Assembly: GCF_024807225.1 (NCBI RefSeq)
Contig: NZ_JANUCO010000001.1
Location: forward strand, 310,001-374,000
Source: Chryseobacterium ginsenosidimutans
Lineage (GTDB): Bacteria; Bacteroidota; Bacteroidia; Flavobacteriales; Weeksellaceae
Direction of reading: 5' to 3'
Length of the DNA: 64,000 nucleotides
The translations under genes and the position numbers were made by a program. Below are positions 55,787 to 64,000 of this stretch, piece after piece. Positions within the stretch are counted from its first letter, which is position 1. Each line of letters starts with the position of its first letter. The notes beneath the pieces were generated by a model, which ran no database searches, was not told where the DNA came from, and saw only the letters and a program-made list of their open reading frames with translations.

Positions 55787-57649
55787 ATGATTTCAGAAAT
55801 ATATGATGTAATCGTAGTTGGTGCCGGTCACGCAGGATGTGAAGCAGCAGCTGCAGCAGCCAATTTGGGCTCAAAAACGCTGCTTGTTACAATGAACATG
55901 CAGACCATCGGACAGATGAGTTGCAACCCCGCGATGGGAGGAATCGCAAAAGGACAAATTGTACGGGAAATCGATGCAATGGGAGGTTATTCAGGGATTA
56001 TAGCGGATAAATCTGCTATACAATTCAAGATGCTTAATCTTTCCAAAGGTCCTGCAATGTGGTCTCCAAGAACGCAAAACGACAGAATGCTTTTTGCGGA
56101 AGAATGGCGTTTAGCATTAGAAAACACCCCTAATCTTGATTTCTTTCAGGATATGGTAAAAAGTTTAATTATTGAGAATAACAGAGCTGTAGGAGTTGTT
56201 ACTTCATTAGGAATCGAGATCAGATCGAAGTCTGTAGTTCTTACAAATGGTACTTTTCTTAATGGATTAATTCACGTTGGAGATAAGCAATTAGGAGGCG
56301 GAAGAATGGGGGAACCAAGAGCTTTCGGAATCACCGAACAGTTGGTTTCTTTAGGTTTTGAAGCAGGAAGAATGAAGACCGGTACTCCACCGAGAGTAGA
56401 CGGAAGAAGCCTTGATTATTCTAAAATGGAAGAGCAAAAAGGAGACGAAAATCCTCAAAAATTCAGCTATTTAGATACTCCTAAGTTAACCAAACAATTA
56501 AGTTGCCATATCGTTTATACCAACGAAACGGTACACGATATTTTACGTGAAGGATTCGACAGAAGCCCGATGTTTAATGGTACCATTCAGAGTTTAGGAC
56601 CAAGATATTGTCCAAGTATTGAGGATAAAATCAATCGTTTTGCAGAAAGAAACAGACATCAGCTTTTCGTAGAACCGGAAGGTTGGAGAACGGTAGAAAT
56701 CTATGTTAACGGATTCAGTTCTTCTCTTCCTGAAGATGTTCAGATCAAAGCAATGAAGCATATTCCAGGATTTGAGAACGTAAAAGTATTCCGTCCAGGC
56801 TATGCCATCGAGTATGACTACTTCCCTCCTACCCAATTAAAACATACTTTAGAGACAAAATTGATCGATAATTTATACTTTGCAGGGCAAATAAATGGTA
56901 CAACGGGATATGAAGAAGCAGCTGGACAAGGTTTAATTGCAGGGATCAATGCTCACAATAAAGTAAAAGGAAAAGAAGAATTTATCCTTAACAGAGATGA
57001 AGCGTATATCGGTGTTTTAGTAGACGATTTGATTACAAAAGGAACTGAAGAGCCGTACAGAATGTTTACTTCAAGAGCAGAATATAGGCTTCTTTTAAGA
57101 CAGGATAACGCAGATATCAGATTAACAGAAAAAGCTTTTGAACTTGGTTTAGCCAAAGAAGACAGATTAAAAAGAGTTCAGGAGAAAATAGCTAAAAGCC
57201 AGGAACTTGAAGCTTTTTTACGAGAAACTTCTTTAAAACCAGGATTGATTAATCCTATTCTGGAAAGTATCGAAAGTAATCCTGTAGATCAGGCTTACAG
57301 AGCTTCTCAATTCCTTACAAGACCAAATATTACGCTGGAAAAGCTTGAAAATATTGAAGCTATTAAAGAATTTACTTCTCAATTTGATGATGAAGTAAGA
57401 GAACAGGCAGAAGTAAATATTAAATATAAAGGATATATAGAAAAGGAAAAAGAAAACGTAGCTAAGCTGAATCGTTTGGAAAATATCAAGATTCCAGAAG
57501 ATTTTGATTATAAAAGCATATCAAGTCTGTCTTCAGAAGCGAAACAGAAAATGTCTAATGTAAGACCAAAGACGATCGCTCAAGCAGGAAGAATCAGTGG
57601 TGTTTCACCTGCCGATATAAACGTTTTATTAGTCTTTTTAGGACGTTAA
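55787..57649 (+). CDS. mnmG: tRNA uridine-5-carboxymethylaminomethyl(34) synthesis enzyme MnmG
   Basis: MnmG (GidA, 620 residues) works with MnmE to modify U34 of several tRNAs, using FAD, methylene-tetrahydrofolate and NADH. The FAD-binding motif is VVGAGHAGCEAAAAAANLG. Other signatures are CNPAMGGIAKGQIVREIDAMGG, the catalytic Cys loop region and GTTGYEEAAGQGLIAGINAH. The C-terminal helical domain ends in SGVSPADINVLLVFLGR. Genes for this enzyme are often near the replication origin, and here it is flanked by parS sites 46 bases before and 8 bases after. Confidence 0.95.
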   Translation: MISEIYDVIVVGAGHAGCEAAAAAANLGSKTLLVTMNMQTIGQMSCNPAMGGIAKGQIVREIDAMGGYSGIIADKSAIQFKMLNLSKGPAMWSPRTQNDRMLFAEEWRLALENTPNLDFFQDMVKSLIIENNRAVGVVTSLGIEIRSKSVVLTNGTFLNGLIHVGDKQLGGGRMGEPRAFGITEQLVSLGFEAGRMKTGTPPRVDGRSLDYSKMEEQKGDENPQKFSYLDTPKLTKQLSCHIVYTNETVHDILREGFDRSPMFNGTIQSLGPRYCPSIEDKINRFAERNRHQLFVEPEGWRTVEIYVNGFSSSLPEDVQIKAMKHIPGFENVKVFRPGYAIEYDYFPPTQLKHTLETKLIDNLYFAGQINGTTGYEEAAGQGLIAGINAHNKVKGKEEFILNRDEAYIGVLVDDLITKGTEEPYRMFTSRAEYRLLLRQDNADIRLTEKAFELGLAKEDRLKRVQEKIAKSQELEAFLRETSLKPGLINPILESIESNPVDQAYRASQFLTRPNITLEKLENIEAIKEFTSQFDDEVREQAEVNIKYKGYIEKEKENVAKLNRLENIKIPEDFDYKSISSLSSEAKQKMSNVRPKTIAQAGRISGVSPADINVLLVFLGR

Positions 57650-57656
57650 ATTCAAA

Positions 57657-57674
57657 ATGTTTCACGTGAAACAT
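57657..57674. promoter_or_regulatory. parS site 2
   Basis: ATGTTTCACGTGAAACAT is identical to the site at 55723-55740, 8 bases after the mnmG stop. The two sites are 1,934 bases apart. Confidence 0.93.
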
Positions 57675-57761
57675 TTATAAAATAGAAGCAAAAATTAAGG
57701 TATTTAAGAGATTATTTCAAGCTCTGAATATCTTAATTTTTAATTTAAAAGAACAAATTCA

Positions 57762-58583
57762 ATGAAAATAAAAGATCATTTTCTTTCTCAGGAAATATTT
57801 GAAATCAAAGAAACGGAAACAAAAGGTGTTTTCAAGACCTCCCCTATTCCATCAAATATTTCTAAATATTATGAAAGTGAAGATTACATTTCCCATCATC
57901 AGGATTCAGGAAGTTTAAAAGAAAAGCTTTACAAATTTTTACAATCCTTCAATTTGCAGTATAAAAAAACGATTCTTTTGGACAGAATAAATAAAGGTTC
58001 AAAGGTTTTAGATTATGGTTGTGGAGCCGGAGAATTTGTGAAATTTATAGAAAATGATTTCGAAACTTTAGGATTCGAACCTGATGCAGATGCAAGAAAA
58101 GCAGCACAGACAAAAATTTCAAAAGCTACCATTTTAGATAATATTAATCTTATTGAAAACGGAAGTTTAGATGCAATTACACTTTGGCATGTATTCGAGC
58201 ACGTGGAAAATCAGGATGAGATGCTTCAGATTTTTAATAGCAAATTAAAAGAAAAGGGATTATTAATTATCGCTGTTCCCAACCCTACTTCTTACGATGC
58301 AAAACATTATAAAGAATTTTGGGCGGCTTATGATGTACCAAGACACATCTACCATTTTTCTAAAAACGGAATGGAAAATTTAATTGCAAAGAAACCAAAT
58401 TGGAAAATGAGAAAAATCAAACCTTTGGTTCTCGATTCGTATTATATCTCTATGTTGAGCGAAAAATACAAGAAATCACCTCTTTTTTGGCTAAAAGCAA
58501 CGATCTACGGAACGATTTCTAACGTAAAAGCCCTTTTTTCGAACGAATTTTCAAGTTTGATATACATTATCGAAAAAAAGTAG
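57762..58583 (+). CDS. Class I SAM-dependent methyltransferase
   Basis: This 273-residue methyltransferase has motif I VLDYGCGAGEFVKFIE near residue 85, an acidic end to strand 2 (GFEPDADARK), and DAITLWHVFEHVENQDEML in motif II/III. The Gly-Cys-Gly sequence and the C-terminal PRHIYHFSKNGMENLI are typical of methyltransferases in cell-surface glycan clusters, but no such genes are adjacent and its substrate is unknown. It is followed by a terminator at 58643. Confidence 0.85.
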   Translation: MKIKDHFLSQEIFEIKETETKGVFKTSPIPSNISKYYESEDYISHHQDSGSLKEKLYKFLQSFNLQYKKTILLDRINKGSKVLDYGCGAGEFVKFIENDFETLGFEPDADARKAAQTKISKATILDNINLIENGSLDAITLWHVFEHVENQDEMLQIFNSKLKEKGLLIIAVPNPTSYDAKHYKEFWAAYDVPRHIYHFSKNGMENLIAKKPNWKMRKIKPLVLDSYYISMLSEKYKKSPLFWLKATIYGTISNVKALFSNEFSSLIYIIEKK

Positions 58584-58642
58584 AAAATCGATTTTTAAAG
58601 CATTTATAGAGGTAAATTTTTACCATTTTTCACTAAAAATAG

Positions 58643-58671
58643 AAACTCGAGGTCATTTCTCGAGTTTTTTT
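58643..58671 (+). terminator. Terminator after the methyltransferase gene
   Basis: A 9-bp perfect stem (AAACTCGAG / CTCGAGTTT) has a 7-base loop and seven T. Confidence 0.85.
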
Positions 58672-59100
58672 GTTATCTATTAAATTATCCCTAGTCCACT
58701 ATTTTTCATAAATTTTTTTATTAAAAATGAAAATCCGAAAAAATAAATAATATCTCCATTCAAATTGTTAGTAAAAAGTTAGTAAGCTTTTCAATAAAAA
58801 AGAATTCTTTAAAATAATGTTAACTGTGATAATAATTATTTCTAAATTCTTGTTCGAAAAAAATAAATAAGCGAAAATTTACATTTCAAAAAACAAATTC
58901 TCACAAAAACATATCATTTTAAGCCTTAATCATATTTTATGTGTTAATCGTCGGAAAATTATTATTTTTTAATTTTAAGCATCAATCTAAAAGCCAATTT
59001 TTAGTCGATTTTTAGAAATTTGTCCTTTTTCAAAATATTTTACGAATTTGAAGGACTGCAGTAAAAATTAAATTTTCATCAAAGAATTAGAATTTACTAT
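58672..59100. other. AT-rich intergenic region with one TTGTTAGTAA motif
   Basis: About 430 AT-rich bases hold no gene. TTGTTAGTAA lies at 58765-58774, with a second partial GTTAGTAAG just after. The same 10-mer appears three times in the 60597-60895 region on the other side of pgk. Otherwise nothing is recognised. Confidence 0.5.
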
Positions 59101-59104
59101 AAAA

Positions 59105-59134
59105 TAAAAAAGTCTACTGAAAAAATCAGCAGAC
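59105..59134 (-). terminator. Terminator of pgk
   Basis: On the minus strand GTCTGCTGA / TCAGTAGAC (one G-T pair) has a 5-base loop and a T-run. Confidence 0.75.
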
Positions 59135-59160
59135 CTAAATTTATATGAAAATAAAATTTC

Positions 59161-60351
59161 TTAATTATTAATCGCAGCAACTCCGGGAAGTTCGAGACCT
59201 TCCAAACTTTCAAGCATCGCTCCACCTCCGGTAGAAACATAACTTACTTTTTCGCCGTAACCAAATTGTTTTACAAAAGCAACACTGTCTCCTCCTCCAA
59301 CTAAAGAGAAAGCTCCTTGTCTTGTTGCTTCGGCAATACTTTCACCAAGAGCAATTGTTCCTGCAGAAAAATTCGGCATTTCGAAAACTCCAATTGGTCC
59401 GTTCCAAAGAATTGTTCTTGAATCTAAAAGTACATCGTTGAACTGGTCTCTAGATTTTGGACCAGCATCCAATCCCATCCATCCTTCAGGAATTTCATAA
59501 ATGTCCACTTCTTTTCTTTCAGCATCATTACTGAAACTTTCAGCGATGATTGTATCAGACGGAAGATAAACTTTTACTTTATGTTCTTTTGCTTTTGCAA
59601 GAATTTCAAGAGCAAGAGGTAATTTATCTTCTTCCACCAATGATGTTCCGATTTTACCGCCAAGAGCTTTAACAAACGTAAATGCCATTCCGCCACCAAT
59701 GATCAAATTATCAACAGCCGGTAAAATATTTTCTATAATGGTAATTTTAGTTGAAACTTTTGATCCACCAAGTATAGCTGTTACAGGACGTTCACCTGAT
59801 TTCAAAACTTTATCAATTGCCTGAAGTTCTTTAGCCATCAATAAACCGAAGAATTTAGTTGAAGGAAAAAATTTAGCAATCACGGCTGTAGAAGCATGAG
59901 CTCTGTGAGCTGTACCAAAAGCATCATTCACGTAAGCATCGGCTAATTTAGAAAGTTGCTCTGCAAAACCTTCATGCCCTTTTTCTTCTTCGTTATGAAA
60001 ACGTAAATTTTCCAATAAAAGGATTTCCCCGGGTTTAAGCTCAGAAGCAGCCTGTTCAGCTTTCTCTCCTATGCATTCTTCAACGAATTTTACTTCCTGA
60101 CCCAATACGTTAGAAACTTCATCTAGGATGTGTTTAAGTGAAAATTCATCTTTCACCTCTCCTTTCGGTCTTCCCAAGTGAGCCATTAAGATCACAGAAC
60201 CTCCGTCTTTAAGAATTTTATCAACTGTTGGCTTTACCGCAACAATTCTCGTGTTGTCTGTAACTTTCAACTGGTCGTCCTGCGGAACATTGAAATCAAC
60301 TCTTACCAGAGCCTTCTTGTCATTAAAATTGAAATCATTGATTGTTTTCAT
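59161..60351 (-). CDS. pgk: Phosphoglycerate kinase
   Basis: Pgk (396 residues) catalyses the ATP-forming step of glycolysis (1,3-bisphosphoglycerate to 3-phosphoglycerate). Signatures are KALVRVDFNVPQDD at the start, MAHLGRPKG, ENLRFHNEEEKG, DAFGTAHRAHAST, ILGGSKVSTKI and the C-terminal GGGDSVAFVKQFG with STGGGAMLESLEG. It reads away from the candidate origin region to its right. Confidence 0.95.
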   Translation of the reverse strand: MKTINDFNFNDKKALVRVDFNVPQDDQLKVTDNTRIVAVKPTVDKILKDGGSVILMAHLGRPKGEVKDEFSLKHILDEVSNVLGQEVKFVEECIGEKAEQAASELKPGEILLLENLRFHNEEEKGHEGFAEQLSKLADAYVNDAFGTAHRAHASTAVIAKFFPSTKFFGLLMAKELQAIDKVLKSGERPVTAILGGSKVSTKITIIENILPAVDNLIIGGGMAFTFVKALGGKIGTSLVEEDKLPLALEILAKAKEHKVKVYLPSDTIIAESFSNDAERKEVDIYEIPEGWMGLDAGPKSRDQFNDVLLDSRTILWNGPIGVFEMPNFSAGTIALGESIAEATRQGAFSLVGGGDSVAFVKQFGYGEKVSYVSTGGGAMLESLEGLELPGVAAINN

Positions 60352-60596
60352 ATGTCATTTTTATTATTTCTTCGGTCATATCGAATCGAGTCCTCGGGAA
60401 AGATTAGCAAACAACTTCGGCCAGGTCGATTTTATACATTTCGTTGAATTTTCGTTTCACAAATGTAAGATTTTAAAATTTTTGAAAAGCCGCAACCCGA
60501 CAAAAGTTTTTGAAAAGTTTCCCCCAGACTCAACATTCATCTATCAACAATTTTCTCTTTTATTAAAAAAAAGAATATGGTATTGTTGTTGAGTGT

Positions 60597-60962
60597 TTGT
60601 TAGTAACGGGGATAAATTTTATGAAAATACTTTATCACATTTAATTTTTATGTAATTAACAATTTATAGACATTATAATCTGCTGTAAATAGGGTTTTTA
60701 TATTCGTTACTAACAATTATGGATAACTTTTCCCCAATTCCCATTATTAATAACTGATTTATGGAAAAAGCACAGAATTCTCCCCAACAACTTTTTTGAA
60801 ATTGTGGGCAAAAAATTTGGAGCATCTTTCCATTACAAAAAATTTTAATGTTACGAAAGGTTTACTTTCCAACATTTCTCCACATTTACTAACAATGCTT
60901 TCAACAATTAATTCCCAAAAATTTAAGAGTTATCCACATTATACTTACATTTGTGTGGAAAT
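60597..60962. other. Candidate chromosomal origin (oriC) region
   Basis: This is a non-coding AT-rich stretch between divergent pgk and rpiB. It has one perfect DnaA box (TTATCCACA at 60930-60938) and one-mismatch or weaker boxes at 60718-60726 (TATGGATAA) and 60954-60962. Three copies of the 10-mer TTGTTAGTAA occur at 60597, 60707 and 60886 (the last two inverted). Two parS sites lie 3-5 kb away. Function is inferred; the remainder of the 60352-60991 gap shows nothing else. Confidence 0.55.
60946..60953 (+). promoter_or_regulatory. Minus-7 box upstream of rpiB
   Basis: TACATTTG matches TAnnTTTG, 39 bases before the start codon and next to the perfect DnaA box. Confidence 0.35.
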
Positions 60963-60991
60963 AAATCTAAAAAAGGCTTAATACAAGAATT

Positions 60992-61426
60992 ATGAAAAGA
61001 AAAATCGCTATTGCTGCTGACCACGCTGGTTTCGAGTATAAGGAGATTGTTAAGAACTATTTATCAGAAAACTTTGAGGTTCAGGATTTTGGAACGTTTT
61101 CCACAGACAGTGTGGATTATCCGGACTTTGTACACCCTGCTGCAACGTCTGTTGAGAATGGTGAGAATGAATTGGGAATTTTATTTTGCGGAAGCGGAAA
61201 TGGTGTTCAGATCACGGCGAACAAGCATCAGAAAATTCGTTGCGCTCTTTGCTGGATGCCGGAGATTGCGACGTTGGCAAGACAACACAATGATGCAAAC
61301 ATGATTTCAATTCCTGCAAGATTCATATCTAAAGAACTGGCGATCGAAATTGTAAATAATTTTCTTTCAACAGATTTCGAAGGTGGAAGACACCAGAACA
61401 GAGTTGATAAAATTGCATTTTGCTAA
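60992..61426 (+). CDS. rpiB: Ribose-5-phosphate isomerase B
   Basis: RpiB (144 residues) interconverts ribose-5-phosphate and ribulose-5-phosphate in the pentose phosphate pathway. Signatures are IAADHAGFEYKEIVK at the start, the active-site Cys region FCGSGNGVQITANKH, and ARQHNDANMISIPARFI. It has its own terminator at 61434. Confidence 0.93.
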   Translation: MKRKIAIAADHAGFEYKEIVKNYLSENFEVQDFGTFSTDSVDYPDFVHPAATSVENGENELGILFCGSGNGVQITANKHQKIRCALCWMPEIATLARQHNDANMISIPARFISKELAIEIVNNFLSTDFEGGRHQNRVDKIAFC

Positions 61427-61433
61427 ACATATA

Positions 61434-61468
61434 AAGGCTTGTAAATCAAATTATAAGCCTTATTTATT
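61434..61468 (+). terminator. Terminator of rpiB
   Basis: An 11-bp stem (AAGGCTTGTAA / TTATAAGCCTT, one G-T pair) has a 6-base loop followed by a T-rich stretch. Confidence 0.8.
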
Positions 61469-61478
61469 TTTTATTTTG

Positions 61479-61486
61479 TATCTTTG
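61479..61486 (+). promoter_or_regulatory. Minus-7 box, possible distal promoter of rnr
   Basis: TATCTTTG matches TAnnTTTG, 278 bases before the rnr start. A second box, TAATTTTG, is at 61707-61714. If the distal one is used, rnr has a leader of about 270 bases. Confidence 0.3.
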
Positions 61487-61680
61487 TGCCGTCCAATAGA
61501 AATTACCACTCTATTATTTCCATTTAAACCGATATCAATATTAAAAATTATTTAATAAAAGGTTTTTCTCCACTCTTCTCCATATTTGTATTAAATTTAT
61601 ACAAAACTAAATCTTCCGTTATAAAAGGTGGAAGGAAAATTGATGTTGTAGAATTTAAAGGGAACTTTAGAATACATATT

Positions 61681-61713
61681 AAAATTATCTTTATAATGAG
61701 TTAAGATAATTTT
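61681..61713 (+). promoter_or_regulatory. AT-rich hairpin in the rnr leader
   Basis: AAAATTATCTT and its complement AAGATAATTTT form an 11-bp stem with an 11-base loop, about 50 bases before rnr. Its right arm overlaps a minus-7 box. The rest of the 61427-61764 gap shows no other structure. Confidence 0.35.
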
Positions 61714-61764
61714 GAATAGTTTTAATCTACTATTAAAGCTATTACTAATTAAGAATAAATTAAA

Positions 61765-63919
61765 ATGGCAAAAAAAAGAAAATATATAAGTCAGAAAAAT
61801 GATCATAAAATCATGGAAATCGGAAGATTGATCCTGCGTTTTATGAATGAAAATTCCACGAAAGTTTATAACTATAAGCAGATTTCGGACGGAATAGATT
61901 ATAAAAATCCAAGACAAAGAGAGCTTGTGATTCAAGCTTTACATAAACTTCAGGCTTCCGAAAGAGTGAAGGAAACTGATAAAGGAAAATATATCATCAA
62001 CCTGAATATTGCAGGAACTTTGACGGGAGTTATCGATTTCAACCAATCAGGAAATGCTTACGTGAGAGTCGAAGGTATGGAAGATGATGTCTTTATTCAC
62101 TCCAAAAACGTGAAAGATGCGTTGCAGGGTGATAAAGTTTTAATTGTAACATACACCTACAAAGGGAAAAAACTGGAAGGTTCGGTTCTGGAAGTGTTGG
62201 AAAGAACAAGAACAGAATTTGTAGGAACTTTACAAATGGTTCCTCATAAAGATTTCGGGTTTGTTGTTTGCGATAAAAAAACGATTAATACCGATATTTT
62301 TATTCCGAGAGGAAAATTCGGAGGTGCTGAAGACGGCGATAAAGTGATCGTAAAAATGACAGAATGGAGACCGGGAGATAAAAATCCTGAAGGTGAAATT
62401 ATTAAGGTTTTAGGTGCTCCTGGAGAGCATGAAACCGAGATCCACTCTATTCTTGCTGAATACGGTTTGCCTTACACTTTCCCTGAAGAAGTGGAAAGAG
62501 ATGCCGATAAAATCGACAGAACGATCAACGAAGCAGAAGTAGCGAAACGTTGGGATATGCGTGATGTTCTTACATTTACGATTGACCCGAAAGATGCCAA
62601 AGATTTCGATGATGCTTTATCAATGAGGAAGTTAGATAATGGAAACTGGGAAATAGGGGTTCATATTGCAGACGTTTCTCATTATGTAGTTCCGGGAACT
62701 CTTTTGGATGATGAAGCATATCAGAGAGCAACTTCGGTTTATTTGGTAGACCGTGTTGTACCGATGCTTCCGGAGGTTTTGAGTAACGATGTATGTTCAC
62801 TTCGTCCGAATGAAGATAAATTTACTTTCTCAGCAGTTTTTGAATTGAATGATGCTGCGGAAATTCAGAAACAATGGTTTGGTAGAACGGTAACTCATTC
62901 CGACAGAAGATTCACGTATGAGGAAGCTCAGGAAAGAATTGAAACGAAAGAAGGAGATTTAGCAGAAGAAATTTTGGTTCTGGATAAACTGGCGAAAATT
63001 ATGCGTCAGGCAAGAATCAAAAACGGAGCAATTACTTTCGACAGAAGTGAAGTTCGATTTAATTTAGATGAAAATAACCAGCCAATTGGGGTTTATTTTA
63101 AGATAAGCAAAGATTCGAATCATTTGATTGAAGAATTTATGTTATTAGCGAATAAAAAAGTATCTGAATTTGTTTCATTAAATAAAAGAGGAGATATTTC
63201 TCAAAATACCTTTATTTACAGGGTTCACGACGATCCGGATCCTGCAAAATTAGAGTCTTTAAGAGATTTTGTTTCTACTTTCGGATATAAAATGGATCTG
63301 GCTAATACCAAAAAAGTAGCAGAATCTTTAAACAGATTATTGCACGATGTAAAAGGTAAAGGCGAAGAAAATATGATCGAAACTCTCGCGATGCGAAGCA
63401 TGAGTAAAGCGATCTATTCTACAGAACCGATCGGTCACTACGGTCTTGGTTTCGAGTATTATAGCCACTTCACCTCTCCTATCCGTCGTTATCCCGATTT
63501 GCTTGCTCATAGATTACTGCAACATTATCTGGATGGAGGAAAATCTCCAAGCAAGGATGAATTAGAACAAAAAGCAAAACATTGCAGTTCAATGGAAAGA
63601 TTGGCAGCCGATGCAGAAAGAGATTCGATCAAATACATGCAGGTGAAATTCATGGAAAAACATTTGGGAGAAACTTTCACGGGTGTTATTTCCGGAGTGG
63701 CAGAGTTTGGTTTCTGGGTAGAAATTCCTGAAAACGGTGCAGAAGGTTTGATTAAATTAAGAGATCTGATGGATGATTCTTATATGTATGACAAAGCGAC
63801 TCATGCGGTGTATGGAAGCAGAAACCGGAAACAGATATCAATTGGGAGATCAGGTTCAGATCAAAGTGGTGAAAGCTAATTTAATTCAGAAACAATTGGA
63901 TTTCAAGATTGTTGATTAA
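61765..63919 (+). CDS. rnr: Ribonuclease R, reading frame interrupted near its end
   Basis: RNase R is a 3'-5' exoribonuclease that degrades structured RNA. The protein has an N-terminal winged-helix part, cold-shock domains (GVIDFNQSGNAYVRVEGMEDDVFIHSKN), the RNB catalytic domain with DPKDAKDFDDALS (catalytic aspartates), HYGLGFEYYSHFTSPIRRYPDLLAHR, and a C-terminal S1 domain. One extra A at 63822-63824 diverts the S1 end. Without it SRTGNRYQLGDQVQIKVVKAN runs to the stop at 63917, giving 717 residues. A terminator hairpin follows. Confidence 0.92.
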
Positions 63920-63940
63920 GAACGATAAAATATACTTACG

Positions 63941-63970
63941 AAAAGCTGCTATTTATGGCGGCTTTTTTAT
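63941..63970 (+). terminator. Terminator of rnr
   Basis: AAAAGCTGC / GCGGCTTTT (one G-T pair) has an 8-base loop and a T-run. Confidence 0.75.
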
Positions 63971-64000
63971 TTTTAATCAACAATAAAATGATGATCTTAT

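Noticed and set aside
60796..60981. A 61-residue plus-strand frame in the gap before rpiB
   Set aside because: It spans the DnaA-box and repeat region, has no recognisable protein features and is typical of chance AT-rich frames.
104..63919. Programmed ribosomal frameshifting as the reason for nine split genes
   Set aside because: The motif occurs in different codon phases and, in guaC, on the antisense strand. No stimulatory structure is shared, and the affected genes are normally single-frame housekeeping genes.

Overview
The window is a low-GC chromosomal segment from a flavobacterium that looks like Chryseobacterium or a close Weeksellaceae relative. Supporting signs are a type IX secretion (T9SS) C-terminal sorting domain, a TonB-dependent receptor, several 2TM-domain proteins next to a LytTR response regulator, a MurF-Alr fusion, and Bacteroidetes-type promoters (TTTG, about 19-22 bases, then TAnnTTTG). 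The genes are mostly chromosomal housekeeping genes. I see no rRNA, prophage, insertion sequence or CRISPR array.

Layout. 1-12.6 kb: DUF885 peptidase-like lipoprotein, DinB-like protein, nth, bcp, a T9SS beta-helix protein, then a leftward run tolC-like / SprT-like / manC / exported protein / acetyltransferase, and folC. 12.6-12.8 kb: two identical tRNA-Val(TAC) genes. 12.9-22.8 kb: two glycosyltransferases, sufE, clpC, mnmA, and an HxlR regulator divergent from two short-chain dehydrogenases. 23-33 kb: small proteins, a Gly/Cys-tailed membrane protein, and a sensor cluster (histidine kinase with a fused 2TM tail, three free 2TM proteins, an isoprenylcysteine-methyltransferase-like protein, a LytTR regulator), then a TonB receptor unit. 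33-45 kb: AraC regulator, sodC, a HigBA-like toxin-antitoxin pair, prc, surE, a three-gene membrane/radical SAM cluster, guaC and fabG. 45-64 kb: WG-repeat protein, rsmI, an acidic repeat protein, tdk, a second toxin-antitoxin pair, murF-alr, a patatin/outer-membrane protein, ybeY, mnmG flanked by two perfect parS sites, pgk, a candidate replication-origin region, rpiB and rnr.

The most striking signal is at base level. Nine otherwise normal genes are broken by one extra A (or T on the other strand), and every time the site reads RGAAACY where the intact frame needs RGAACY. Because it occurs in different codon phases and on either strand relative to the gene, it is best read as a systematic sequencing or assembly error, perhaps tied to a modified base, and not as ribosomal frameshifting. 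Two further breaks are single-base deletions. I annotate these genes at their full rejoined extents.

Biologically, the best candidates for follow-up are (i) the Lgt-like / small 2TM / MJ0619-Tes-like radical SAM operon at 38.9-41.3 kb, which may act on membrane lipids or lipoproteins, (ii) the 2TM/LytTR signalling cluster at 26-30 kb, and (iii) the parS pair and DnaA-box/iteron region at 55.7-61 kb, which suggest the window lies near the chromosome origin.
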